The translations under genes were made by a program, and so were the position numbers. From assembly GCF_900182565.1 (NCBI RefSeq), contig NZ_FXTI01000002.1, positions 62,001 through 126,000 of the forward strand: DNA of 64,000 nucleotides, written 5' to 3'. The stretch's first letter is position 1, and each line of letters opens with the position of its first letter. This stretch comes from Melghirimyces algeriensis. GTDB taxonomy: Bacteria; Bacillota; Bacilli; Thermoactinomycetales; DSM-45169. A model generated the notes under the pieces. It was not told where the DNA came from. It saw nothing but the letters and a program-made list of their open reading frames with translations, and ran no database searches. Shown one piece after another: positions 16,400-25,123 of the stretch.

Positions 16400-16932
16400 T
16401 AAAACAGCTTAAAACTTATCGTAACGCATTAATCATGACGGGAGTGCTTGGGCTTTTATGGCTTGTTGATCCGAGCATTGGCCAAAATGCCACGCAAACA
16501 ACCATTGACGCCATTATGGATATGCTGATCTTTTTACCCCCCATTTTCATCTTTATCGGACTCATGGATGTCTGGGTGGACAAGGATACACTGGTACAGT
16601 ATATGGGAGAGCATGCTGGCTGGAAAGGTATTGGACTGGTTTTATTGTTAAGTGCTGTCGCCGCCGGCCCGTTGTACGTTGCTTTTCCCGTTGCAGCACT
16701 CTTCTTGCGAAAAGGAGCTCGGATTTCGTACGTCCTCTTCTTTCTCGGTGCTTTTGGTACAATGAAGCTTACCGTCGTCATTTATGAAGTCATTTCACTC
16801 GGTATGACATTCACATTTTTGCACATCTCTGTCAACCTTGTGCTGTTCCTCCTATCCGCTTATATCATTGAAAAGTTCATAACTCATGACCAGCGTGCAG
16901 CAATGTACAAACGAGTCAAAGAGACAGGCTGA
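16396..16932 (+). CDS. Permease subunit, C-terminal half type (ArsP_1/YraQ-like)
   Basis: A 178-residue membrane protein with about five helices, probably the partner of the previous gene. FLPPIFIFIGLMDVWV and AVAAGPLYVAFPVAALFLRKG mirror the proline- and glycine-containing motif of the other half. I choose the ATG at 16396, which overlaps the upstream stop (ATGA), over one 18 bases earlier. Both halves probably form a heteromeric pore. The 172 bases after it (16933-17104) hold an open 50-codon frame without a ribosome site and a hairpin (ACCCGAA/TTCGGGT, 17062-17091). Confidence 0.75.
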   Translation: MIKQLKTYRNALIMTGVLGLLWLVDPSIGQNATQTTIDAIMDMLIFLPPIFIFIGLMDVWVDKDTLVQYMGEHAGWKGIGLVLLLSAVAAGPLYVAFPVAALFLRKGARISYVLFFLGAFGTMKLTVVIYEVISLGMTFTFLHISVNLVLFLLSAYIIEKFITHDQRAAMYKRVKETG

Positions 16933-17104
16933 AGAGGAGATGTGACGGCGATAAACCAATAGAGGGGCAGCCAATTTCCGAGTCGTTTGGAGTTCTTGTT
17001 ATATATGGGTACGATATGGTTGTTGATCTTTTCCTGAAAATTTGTGATAAGGAATGGTTAGACCCGAAAGAGACTGAAGAGGCTTCGGGTTAACATTCTC
17101 ACCA

Positions 17105-18634
17105 CTACTCCCACCACTTTCGGTCCAAGGTTCGATATTGGATCGCTTCGGCTACGTGGGCTGTGTTGATGGCCTCTTTCCCTTCCAGATCCGCAATGGT
17201 TCGAGCCAATTTTAGGATGCGGTCATGGGCGCGGGCGGAAAGGCCCAAAGTGTCGAAGGATTGTTTGAGAAGATCCCTGGCATCCTTGTCTAATGAACAG
17301 TGGTTCCGTAACCATGCCGGAGGCATGGCAGCGTTGTACAGAATTCCGGTTCCTTTAAAGCGTTCTGTCTGGATGGCATGGGCTTGGGCCACCCGCTCTC
17401 GGATCATGGCAGACGACTCTTCTTTTTGGTTGGAAGAAAGCGTTTGATAATCTACCCGTGGCACTTCCACATGGATATCGACCCGATCCAAAAGGGGACC
17501 GGAAATTTTAGAACGATATCGTTGTACCTGATGGGGCGTGCAATTGCAGGCTCGATCCTCTTCATATCCAAAAAAGCCACAAGGACACGGATTCATTGAA
17601 CCAACCAGCATAAATTCCGATGGAAAGGTTAGTACTGCGCGAGCACGGGCAACGGTCACTTTTCGGTCTTCCAAGGGCTGTCGAAGGACTTCCAGAGCAC
17701 TTTTAGAGAATTCCGGCATTTCGTCCAGAAAAAGGACGCCGCGGTGTGAAAGGCTTGCTTCTCCAGGCTTGGGAGTGGAGCCACCGCCGATCAGACCTGC
17801 GGGAGAAATGGTGTGATGAGGGGAACGAAAGGGACGCTGTGTCACTAGCGCTCCCTTTCGACTCAGTTGACCGGAAATGCTCATGACCTTGGTTACCTCC
17901 AATGACTCCTGCATGGACATCTCCGGCAGAATAGAGGGGATGCGCCGTGCCAACATGGTTTTTCCCGAACCTGGAGGTCCAATAAAGAGTAAGTTATGCA
18001 TACCAGCGGCAGCGACTTCCATCGCTCTTTTTACATGGGCTTGTCCTTGCACATCGGCAAAATCATCCCACGTTATTTCCTCTTCATCCATCGCCGGCTC
18101 CTCGTTCACTTCCCGTGGTTGCCATTCCCCCCGCAGAAACGCCACCGTCTCCTGTAAGGAAGAAACCGGGATCACTTCTATTCCTTCTACCAGTTTGGCC
18201 TCCGTTGCATTGGAATGGGGAAGGATGACGCGGACAAACCCTTCTTTCACTCCAGCCATCACCATGGGCAACACCCCGGTCAAGGAGCGGAGTTTCCCAT
18301 CCAAGGCTAATTCCCCCAGGAACAAGGTTTTCTCCATTCCTTCTCCTGACACCTGACCACTGGCGGCCAACACCCCTACAGCAATGGCCAAATCAAAACT
18401 GCTCCCCTCTTTTTTTAAATCTGCCGGCGCCAAGTTGGTTGTGATGCGTTGTAACGGAAACTGGCATTCACTGTTTTTAACCGCAGCCCGCACACGATCC
18501 CGCGATTCTCTCACAGCTGAATCCGGCAGTCCCACCAGATCAAACATCGGCAATCCATTGCTGATGTCCACTTCCACCTCCACAATGTATCCATCGATCC
18601 CCAGCACCGAACTGCTGTACAATTTAGCGTACAT
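17105..18634 (-). CDS. yifB: YifB/ComM-family Mg-chelatase-like AAA ATPase
   Basis: A 509-residue protein of normal length. The N-terminal ChlI-type domain of Lon-like fold covers about residues 20-140. The AAA domain has Walker A GPPGSGKTMLA at about 219-229 and Walker B GVLFLDEMPEF near 302. The C-terminal lid contains SARAHDRILKLARTIADL. Homologues (ComM) help branch migration during natural transformation. GGAGG lies five bases before the ATG. Its 3' end is the parent-type sequence of the decayed fragment at 3556-3720. In related genomes it neighbours yraN and rnhB; here a 4-kb block with dsdA, peptidase E and brnQ lies between. Confidence 0.92.
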   Translation of the reverse strand: MYAKLYSSSVLGIDGYIVEVEVDISNGLPMFDLVGLPDSAVRESRDRVRAAVKNSECQFPLQRITTNLAPADLKKEGSSFDLAIAVGVLAASGQVSGEGMEKTLFLGELALDGKLRSLTGVLPMVMAGVKEGFVRVILPHSNATEAKLVEGIEVIPVSSLQETVAFLRGEWQPREVNEEPAMDEEEITWDDFADVQGQAHVKRAMEVAAAGMHNLLFIGPPGSGKTMLARRIPSILPEMSMQESLEVTKVMSISGQLSRKGALVTQRPFRSPHHTISPAGLIGGGSTPKPGEASLSHRGVLFLDEMPEFSKSALEVLRQPLEDRKVTVARARAVLTFPSEFMLVGSMNPCPCGFFGYEEDRACNCTPHQVQRYRSKISGPLLDRVDIHVEVPRVDYQTLSSNQKEESSAMIRERVAQAHAIQTERFKGTGILYNAAMPPAWLRNHCSLDKDARDLLKQSFDTLGLSARAHDRILKLARTIADLEGKEAINTAHVAEAIQYRTLDRKWWE

Positions 18635-18783
18635 ACAAACCTCCGAACCTGTCGAATACAGGGATTTTTTGTTGATTTATCTATTTTATATCATACAATA
18701 TATGGAAGGGGAAGAGGGGTTGCTGACACACTTTCGTACGGAAATTCCTTTTAGAATGGAAGACAACAGAGAAACCATGTTCC

Positions 18784-20115
18784 TTAAACATTTCCTTTTT
18801 GAAGATAGGATTCCATGATTTCATCAGGAACCAAACTCCCACCGGTCGCCCATACAATATGTGTGCTGTTTTGAAGCTGCTCCGCCGAGTAGTTTGCTGA
18901 AAACCATCCGTTACGAGCGATTTGAACGGGTCCATACATCCCCGCCAATGCGGAGGGCTCCAGTTTGATTTCTTCTGTTTGATAGAGGTTGTACAAAAGC
19001 TTGTATAACATTTGATCCTCTACCGTATAAATACCTGTCAGATAGGGACCGACTGTTTTCCCGACAAAACTGGACGGCCGTCCCACAGCGAGTCCATCCG
19101 CATCCGTCCGATTATCGATTCCAAAGTCCCCAACACTGATTGCATCATGCTTTCCGGTCATCACGCCCAATAACATGCTCGGAGAATGTGTAGGTTCCGC
19201 AAAAAAACATTGGACATGCTCTCCATACAGCATCTTGAGGCTATAGGCGATCCCACCGGGTCCTCCACCCACACCACAGGGTAAATAGACAAACAATGGA
19301 TGGTCTTCATCCACTCTCACATCCATTTCTTTTAACTGTTTCTCCAACCTCATTGGGGCAACCGCATAGCCAAGAAACAGATCACGGGAATGTTCATCAT
19401 CGATAAAAAAACATCGCTCATCTTCCCCGCACTGTTGACGACCCATTTCAACCGCTTGGCTGTAGTCTGACGGATACTCCCTGACCTGAACCCCTTTCCT
19501 TTTCAGCAGATCTTTTTTCCACTGTTTTGCATCACTCGACATATGGACGGTCACCTGAAATCCTAGCGTTGCACTTATGATTCCAATGCTGAGCCCCAAA
19601 TTTCCTGTCGAACCTACCGCGATCGAGTAATTTGAAAAAAACTGTCGAAACCGATCTTCCTGTAACATTCCGTAATCGTCGTCAGTGGAAATCATTCCTT
19701 CAGATAACGCCAACGACTCCGCAATCTTCAACACCTCATAAATTCCACCTCTGGCCTTGATTGAACCAGCGATGGGCAAAGCATGGTCTCCTTTCAGCAG
19801 GAGACGCCCTTTGATCTCCTCCTTGGACATCTTCATCAATCGCTTCTTCATCTGGGAAATCTCCAGTAAAGGGGACTCAATCAGTCCACCAGAGGCAGCC
19901 GTTTCCGGAAAGGACCTCATAATAAACGGAGCAAAACGTTCTAACCGTTCTTCCGCATCCACAATTTCTTCTTTTTTGATGACCCCTGATTCAGGGGAAA
20001 AATTCTCTTTTTCGGGGTTGATCCATACAACCTCTTCTGTTTCAATGATTTTCTCAATGAGCGGGAATGCGCGAATCCAATCCCTTTTATCCTTACCGAC
20101 GATCTTTTGATTCAT
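18784..20115 (-). CDS. dsdA: D-serine ammonia-lyase
   Basis: A 443-residue PLP enzyme of normal DsdA length that converts D-serine to pyruvate and ammonia. The PLP lysine is near residue 120 in AGSIKARGGIYEVL. The phosphate-binding glycine loop is GSTGNLGLSIG, and the C-terminal CGVGGGPGGIAYSL is also typical. AGGGG precedes the ATG by eight bases. It stands alone on the minus strand between yifB and a small gap. No DsdC-like regulator or D-serine permease is adjacent, so its control cannot be read. It would detoxify or use D-serine, for instance from peptidoglycan or the environment. Confidence 0.93.
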   Translation of the reverse strand: MNQKIVGKDKRDWIRAFPLIEKIIETEEVVWINPEKENFSPESGVIKKEEIVDAEERLERFAPFIMRSFPETAASGGLIESPLLEISQMKKRLMKMSKEEIKGRLLLKGDHALPIAGSIKARGGIYEVLKIAESLALSEGMISTDDDYGMLQEDRFRQFFSNYSIAVGSTGNLGLSIGIISATLGFQVTVHMSSDAKQWKKDLLKRKGVQVREYPSDYSQAVEMGRQQCGEDERCFFIDDEHSRDLFLGYAVAPMRLEKQLKEMDVRVDEDHPLFVYLPCGVGGGPGGIAYSLKMLYGEHVQCFFAEPTHSPSMLLGVMTGKHDAISVGDFGIDNRTDADGLAVGRPSSFVGKTVGPYLTGIYTVEDQMLYKLLYNLYQTEEIKLEPSALAGMYGPVQIARNGWFSANYSAEQLQNSTHIVWATGGSLVPDEIMESYLQKGNV

Positions 20116-20317
20116 ATTCCTATCCCCTTGTATTCTTTGATTTTGGAAAAACAGATGAGAGATTCTCCTATTCTCTGGCCAGGATTGAGCGCTTCAGTTC
20201 TTTTTGATAACTACTTTTCAACCTTTGATAGATACATCATTTATATACAACCACTGCAAATCCGTAAAAACATTGTTTCACTTCATTTCGCAAAGACACA
20301 GCTTTAACGTATCCCCT

Positions 20318-21028
20318 TTAATCAAATGCCTTTTCTCCCAAATACTCTGTAGATAAGGAAGCTTCCTCCACCTGATTTCCCTTTCTTCTCAACGCATACG
20401 CCTTGGCGTAGGGGCGGGAGCTGACCACACGTTTTAATTGGGTTCCATTGAAATGAAGAGCTGCTCCGTCATCAATCGCAAACCCATCTCCGATTACTCC
20501 ATCCAAAAGCAGCTGATGAAATCCGGGACGGCGATCCGTTTCTCCATCAAAATGGGGACAACAGCTTCCGGGAAGAAAACCCAAGCCATCGATTGCACTG
20601 ATTTGTCCGGGAATGGAGTCCGTCACCGCTCGCTCAAACCAACAGATGGCACCTGCACTGATCCCAGCCAGGATCATTCCATTTTCCCAAGCTTTGCGAA
20701 TGATCTGATCCAGTCCCCATTCTCTCCAGAGAACGATCAGATTGCGGGTATTTCCACCTCCGATATAGAGAATATCCTTTTCCATCACATAGTCTTCCAA
20801 ATCTGCTGTGGTGGGAGGAAACAATGTCAATCGGGATGGTTCACCATCCAAGGATTTCATCGCCCGGTAAAACCTCCGAATATAGCTGACGGAGTCCCCG
20901 CTGGCGGTAGGAACAAAACAGACCTTCGGTTTTGGTTTCCCAGATTGCTTCAAGATATACTGATCCAAGAGCAGGTTTTCCGGTTCCATGGAAAACCCAC
21001 CACCCCCCATGGCAATAATCTGCTTCAT
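20318..21028 (-). CDS. Peptidase E-like serine peptidase (family S51)
   Basis: A 236-residue class I glutamine-amidotransferase-like peptidase. The nucleophile serine is in AGISAGAICWFE, and YIGGGNTRNLI and GFLPGSCCPHFD are also typical of S51 peptidases. Family members cleave Asp-X dipeptides (PepE) or cyanophycin breakdown products in the cytoplasm. The ATG at 21028 has GGAGG seven bases upstream; the frame is open for 12 more codons but lacks a site there. It is unlinked to other peptidases. A specific substrate is not evident. Confidence 0.85.
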   Translation of the reverse strand: MKQIIAMGGGGFSMEPENLLLDQYILKQSGKPKPKVCFVPTASGDSVSYIRRFYRAMKSLDGEPSRLTLFPPTTADLEDYVMEKDILYIGGGNTRNLIVLWREWGLDQIIRKAWENGMILAGISAGAICWFERAVTDSIPGQISAIDGLGFLPGSCCPHFDGETDRRPGFHQLLLDGVIGDGFAIDDGAALHFNGTQLKRVVSSRPYAKAYALRRKGNQVEEASLSTEYLGEKAFD

Positions 21029-21111
21029 GTTCATTCCTCCATTTTCATTTGATGTCACAAACACATTAAGGGAGAAGAATCAGCCTAGGATGCTTCAGCC
21101 AAACATTTCAC

Positions 21112-21294
21112 TCACTTTCTCTCCTGCTCATCACATCCTTCCCGTTTGCGTCTTTTTAAAAAACGCCTCACTTTCTTTCTCATTTCATCCAATAAGTCCA
21201 CAATCGTCATTGCATCAAGAATGCTGATGAAGAAACGACCGATCCATTTCAGTGCGATCCAGACCAGCTCCAACAATTCAGGTAAAACACTCAT
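21112..21294 (-). CDS. Small hydrophobic/basic protein (60 aa), unknown
   Basis: A 60-residue frame with a good AAGGAG site eight bases before the ATG. The first 35 residues are hydrophobic or amphipathic (LELVWIALKWIGRFFISIL), and the C-terminus is strongly basic (RKKVRRFLKRRKRE) with a short acidic end. It looks like a small membrane-associated protein. It lies 83 bases upstream of peptidase E on the same strand and might be co-transcribed. I do not recognise a family. Confidence 0.5.
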   Translation of the reverse strand: MSVLPELLELVWIALKWIGRFFISILDAMTIVDLLDEMRKKVRRFLKRRKREGCDEQERK

Positions 21295-21564
21295 TTTGCT
21301 GTCTCCTTCTATTTTCCTAAACTCTATTCACATTTTAAGAAAAAGACTGGATTGAGTAAGTATTCTAGCAAAACCATCAAAGAATTGTATCATGATGAAT
21401 GGAAACTTCTCAGTGATATAAAGGAATAGCTGGTTTCTCCTCTTCGTCATATTTGGTTAACATTTCTTATGCAAAAATGGTACCAAACCATTTTAATCTT
21501 TGATATAGTAAAAACCAATGTGCATTTATTAATCATTTATTTCAGAATACAGGGAGTAGTGAGT

Positions 21565-22899
21565 ATGGGCAACTTAAAGTCAAAAGATACCATTTCCATT
21601 GGACTCATGCTGCTGGCATTATTTTTTGGTGCAGGAAATATGATCTTTCCTCCAGCGCTGGGACAAGCAGCTGGATCAAATCTCTGGTCCGCCATGACCG
21701 GCTTTATCGTCACCGCGGTAGGACTTCCTCTATTAGGAGTCATTGCCATCGCTCTTACAGGCGGAAATCTTCAGAAAATGGCGCAAAAGGTGCATCCTTG
21801 GTTTGGAATCGCCTTTACCGTTGCCGTTTATATAGTCATCGGTCCCCTTTTTGGGGCACCGCGAACGGCCAGCGTTGCTTTTGAAATGGGGGCGCTTCCT
21901 TTTATTTCAGAATCGCTCCATTCTGCTGGTTGGCCCCTGTTGGTATATTCTTTGATCTTCTTTACGATTACCTACTATCTCTCTCTAAATCCATCCAAAT
22001 TGGTAGATCGTATTGGGAAAATTCTGACACCTTTGTTGTTGGTCATTATCGCAACATTATTGGTCAAGAGTATTCTAAACCCTGTGGGAGGCCTGGGCTC
22101 TGTCACTGAAGCCTATCAAGAGAATCCCTTCTTCAAAGGGTTTATGGATGGATACCTTACCATGGATACCTTGGGAGCACTTGTATTTGGGATTGTTGCC
22201 ATCCGCGCGATCAGGGAGCGAGGAGCCAAAGATGAAAAAAGCTTGATTTCCGTCACGGTTAAAGCGGGATTGGTAGCGGCCATTGGCCTTACTTTGGTAT
22301 ATCTGACCTTGAGTTACCTTGGAGCTACCAGTCAATCGCTGGGCATGTCCGAAAACGGAGGACAAATTCTTACATCCGTTGTCCTGGAGCTGTTTGGAAC
22401 GCCAGGGGCCCTATTGTTGGGAATTGCAGTCACACTCGCTTGCCTGACTACTTCTGTAGGACTTGTTACCTCATCATCTCTGTATTTTTCCGGTCTTATT
22501 CCCGGTCTTTCCTATAAAAAAACAGCAGCGGCTCTGTGTATCGCTGCCATGGCTGTTGCCAATATGGGATTGACTCAAATTATTGCTGTCTCTGTTCCGG
22601 TTCTAACCGCTCTTTACCCATTAGCGATTGTACTGATCCTCCTCAACCTGTTTCCAATGCTTCAGGAGATGCGAGAGGTATATGTCTTCGCTTTGATCGG
22701 TACAGCCTTGGTCAGTATTGTGGACGGGCTGAAAGCCTTGCAACTTTCCGTTTCATGGGCTGAATCGCTATACGGTTGGCTTCCCCTTTACTCAGAAGGG
22801 ATTGGTTGGCTTCTCCCAGCGATATTGGGTGCTCTGTTCGGTTATGGGCTCTATCGGTTAAAATCATACAATGCCTTGACCCGCCGAGAATCCATGTAA
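21565..22899 (+). CDS. brnQ: Branched-chain amino acid transport system II carrier protein
   Basis: A 444-residue membrane protein with about twelve helices, of the LIVCS/BrnQ family. The N-terminal SIGLMLLALFFGAGNMIFPP is the family hallmark. It imports leucine, isoleucine and valine by sodium symport in characterised members. The start at 21565 has AGGGAG eight bases upstream; the frame runs 32 codons further without support. It is a single-gene transcript on the plus strand, ended by the terminator at 22903-22940. I see no T-box or clear CodY box in its leader. Confidence 0.92.
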   Translation: MGNLKSKDTISIGLMLLALFFGAGNMIFPPALGQAAGSNLWSAMTGFIVTAVGLPLLGVIAIALTGGNLQKMAQKVHPWFGIAFTVAVYIVIGPLFGAPRTASVAFEMGALPFISESLHSAGWPLLVYSLIFFTITYYLSLNPSKLVDRIGKILTPLLLVIIATLLVKSILNPVGGLGSVTEAYQENPFFKGFMDGYLTMDTLGALVFGIVAIRAIRERGAKDEKSLISVTVKAGLVAAIGLTLVYLTLSYLGATSQSLGMSENGGQILTSVVLELFGTPGALLLGIAVTLACLTTSVGLVTSSSLYFSGLIPGLSYKKTAAALCIAAMAVANMGLTQIIAVSVPVLTALYPLAIVLILLNLFPMLQEMREVYVFALIGTALVSIVDGLKALQLSVSWAESLYGWLPLYSEGIGWLLPAILGALFGYGLYRLKSYNALTRRESM

Positions 22900-22902
22900 T
22901 TC

Positions 22903-22940
22903 AAAAAGCTCTTTCCCCTTTGAAGGGAGAGAGCTTTTTT
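22903..22940. terminator. Terminator after brnQ
   Basis: AAAAAGCTCTTTCCC pairs with GGGAGAGAGCTTTTTT across a seven-base loop, with a T-run on the plus strand. The stem is nearly symmetrical, so it may also serve the convergent yraN transcript. Confidence 0.85.
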
Positions 22941-22975
22941 CACTCTCGTTTGGTATGTATCATCCTTTTGGGGAT

Positions 22976-23341
22976 TTAAAAAGCCCCCTTTAAATGGTCA
23001 ATCTGGATCGGTTCATCAGTGGAGGCAAGGAGAACCGAGATCACATCGATCCGAAATGAGATGTCTGGGAAATGACCGTTTTGAAGGTACAACAGAGCCA
23101 ATTTGCGTACCTGTTGTTGTTTCTGACAGTTAATGGACTGAAAGCCGTATCCAAAATTTCTGCTACGGGTTGTACGTACTTCTACAATCACCAAACAGTC
23201 ACCCTTTTTTGCAATCAGATCCAACTCGCCAAGGGGGTGGTGCCAGTTCATTTCCAGTATCGTGTACCCTTTTTCCTTCAGATGCTGTGCTGCCAGTTGT
23301 TCCCCAATCCTTCCCGTTTCTCTCCTCCGATCTTTCTTCAT
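22976..23341 (-). CDS. YraN family protein (UPF0102, predicted endonuclease fold)
   Basis: A 121-residue protein of normal UPF0102 length. The restriction-endonuclease-like core is visible: GEQLAAQHLKEKGYTILEMN, then GELDLIAKKGDCLVIVEVRT. The ELD and EVR acidic residues fit a PD-(D/E)XK site. The function is unsettled; the family is thought to act on DNA. It lies downstream of rnhB, as in many bacteria, but a terminator separates them. Confidence 0.88.
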   Translation of the reverse strand: MKKDRRRETGRIGEQLAAQHLKEKGYTILEMNWHHPLGELDLIAKKGDCLVIVEVRTTRSRNFGYGFQSINCQKQQQVRKLALLYLQNGHFPDISFRIDVISVLLASTDEPIQIDHLKGAF

Positions 23342-23423
23342 ACGTCGATCCCCTCTCCACTTCTTTACATTTCAGACCCCACTGTTTTCCATTTTACCAT
23401 ATCGCTATACATTTTATGGCAAT

Positions 23424-23470
23424 TAAAAAAGCAACCTCGCTAAAATCATGTACACGAGGTTACTTTTTTT
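23424..23470. terminator. Terminator of the rnhB-end operon
   Basis: An imperfect stem AAAAGCAACCTCG / CGAGGTTACTTTT with T-runs on both strands. On the minus strand it includes the rnhB stop codon, so the operon from ylxM or rplS toward rnhB ends here. It separates rnhB from yraN. Confidence 0.75.
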
Positions 23471-24242
23471 CATAGCGCTTTTCAACCGGTGCAAAACTTG
23501 TGCGGTGAATGGGACAAGCTCCCCAACGGTCCAGTGCCGCCAAGTGGTCTGGCGTTCCATAACCCATATTTTTTCGAAACCCATAGTGAGGATAGATTTC
23601 ATCCACTTCCTTCATCCAACGGTCACGAACAGTCTTTGCGATAATGGAGGCTGCAGCGATGGAATGGCTGAGGGCATCCCCTTTTACAATGGGGTGTTGT
23701 GGAATTTTCAATCCGGGGACTTGAACTGCATCCAAGAGAAGATATTCCGGTGCCGGTGACAACTCTGCCACAGCCCGTCGCATCGCTTCATAGGTGGCCT
23801 GCAAAATATTATGTTGATCGATGTAGTGATGGTCCACGATCCCGACACCAATAGCGGTTGCATCACGTTGAATTTTCTCCCGCAAAGATTCCCGCTCATC
23901 CAATGACAGCTTTTTGGAATCGTTTAAACCCTCGGCATCAAAACCTTCCGGAAGAATCACCGCAGCAGCCACGACCGGACCAGCCAACGGTCCCCGCCCC
24001 GCCTCATCCACACCCGCAATCAACTGATATCCCTGTTTACGATATGTACGTTCAAAATGCCACATCCGTTGAATCCGTTCCTGTTCACGCTGTTTTGCTT
24101 CCCGCTTTTTGAGATATGAACGAGCCAACCGTTGAACACCGGAACGAGTATCCTTAAGAAGGGAGTCAATATAGGAGTCTGGTAGCTCCTCTCCACTTTT
24201 GATCCGTTCCGCAATCTCACGAATGGTCGCGTCAACTTTCAT
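23460..24242 (-). CDS. rnhB: Ribonuclease HII
   Basis: A 260-residue RNase HII that nicks RNA in RNA-DNA hybrids and at misincorporated ribonucleotides. The catalytic motif is AGVDEAGRGPLAGPVVAAAV (Asp and Glu), with later acidic residues in YLLLDAVQ. A helical N-terminal extension of about 70 residues precedes the core, as in B. subtilis RnhB. The start at 24242 has GGAGGA upstream and overlaps the rbgA stop by 11 bases; the open frame further upstream lies inside rbgA and is not used. Confidence 0.93.
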   Translation of the reverse strand: MKVDATIREIAERIKSGEELPDSYIDSLLKDTRSGVQRLARSYLKKREAKQREQERIQRMWHFERTYRKQGYQLIAGVDEAGRGPLAGPVVAAAVILPEGFDAEGLNDSKKLSLDERESLREKIQRDATAIGVGIVDHHYIDQHNILQATYEAMRRAVAELSPAPEYLLLDAVQVPGLKIPQHPIVKGDALSHSIAAASIIAKTVRDRWMKEVDEIYPHYGFRKNMGYGTPDHLAALDRWGACPIHRTSFAPVEKRYEKK

Positions 24243-25107
24243 CCCGTTCCTCCTCCCAATCCGAGGGAAACTCCAGTGAAATTCTTCCCAGTCGACCGGA
24301 TTGCAGATCACGAAGAACAAACTCAGCCGCTTTCTCCAGGTCGACTTCTCCCCCTTTCCTCATACAACCACGCCGTTTACCCACTCCTTTTAGGAGGGTC
24401 AGTCCATCGGACGTTTCTGCATTTTCCATGTTATATCGCTTCTTCAAGCTGTCTGGGTACCGGTCGGAAAGGTACTGCAGGAGATAAAGAGCAACCTCAT
24501 CCACTGAAAGAATCTCTTCTTTAATCGCTCCACTGGCGGCTAATCGCAATCCAACTAGGCGATCCTCAAACTTGGGCCACAGAATACCCGGCGTGTCCAA
24601 CAGTTCCATTCCATCCCCAAGCTTGATCCACTGCTGGGCGCGGGTTACTCCCGGACGATCCCCTGTCTTGGCTGTACTTCGTCCGGCCAAACGGTTAATC
24701 AGAGCCGATTTGCCCACATTGGGAACCCCCAGTACCATACCACGAATCCGATGACGCCGAATCCCCTTTTTGGACTGAATATCGATCTTCTTCTTCATCA
24801 ACTCCCGGCTGATGGAAACGATGTGTTTCACACCCTTGCCTGACAATATATCCAAAGGTAGCGCCCGAACATTCTCTTTTTCAAAATACTCCGTCCAGAG
24901 ACGGGTAATTGCAGGGTCTGCCAAATCGCTTTTGGAAAGAAGAACCAGCCGCGGCTTCTCTTTAATCAAATCATCAATCATTGGATTACGACTGGACATC
25001 GGCAACCGTGCATCCAGGATTTCAAATATCAAATCTACCTGGTTCAGCTTTTCCTCCACCTGACGGCGGGCTTTGGCCATATGACCGGGAAACCATTGGA
25101 TTTCCAT
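24232..25107 (-). CDS. rbgA: Ribosome biogenesis GTPase YlqF/RbgA
   Basis: A 291-residue circularly permuted GTPase. The order is G4 (LLSKSDLAD), then G1 (GVPNVGKSALINRL), then G3 (LLDTPGILWPK). It acts late in 50S subunit assembly and is essential in B. subtilis. The N-terminal MEIQWFPGHMAKARRQVEE is the classic family start. It lies between lepB and rnhB, the conserved neighbourhood, and overlaps rnhB. Confidence 0.95.
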   Translation of the reverse strand: MEIQWFPGHMAKARRQVEEKLNQVDLIFEILDARLPMSSRNPMIDDLIKEKPRLVLLSKSDLADPAITRLWTEYFEKENVRALPLDILSGKGVKHIVSISRELMKKKIDIQSKKGIRRHRIRGMVLGVPNVGKSALINRLAGRSTAKTGDRPGVTRAQQWIKLGDGMELLDTPGILWPKFEDRLVGLRLAASGAIKEEILSVDEVALYLLQYLSDRYPDSLKKRYNMENAETSDGLTLLKGVGKRRGCMRKGGEVDLEKAAEFVLRDLQSGRLGRISLEFPSDWEEERDES

Positions 25108-25123
25108 AAAGAATCACCTGCCT

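Noticed and set aside
16927..17093. About 55-codon plus-strand frame after the permease genes
   Set aside because: No usable start codon with a ribosome site; overlaps a hairpin and has no recognisable domain.
21355..21564. Possible T-box or CodY site in the brnQ leader
   Set aside because: I could not find the T-box core sequence or a good CodY palindrome; only short chance repeats.
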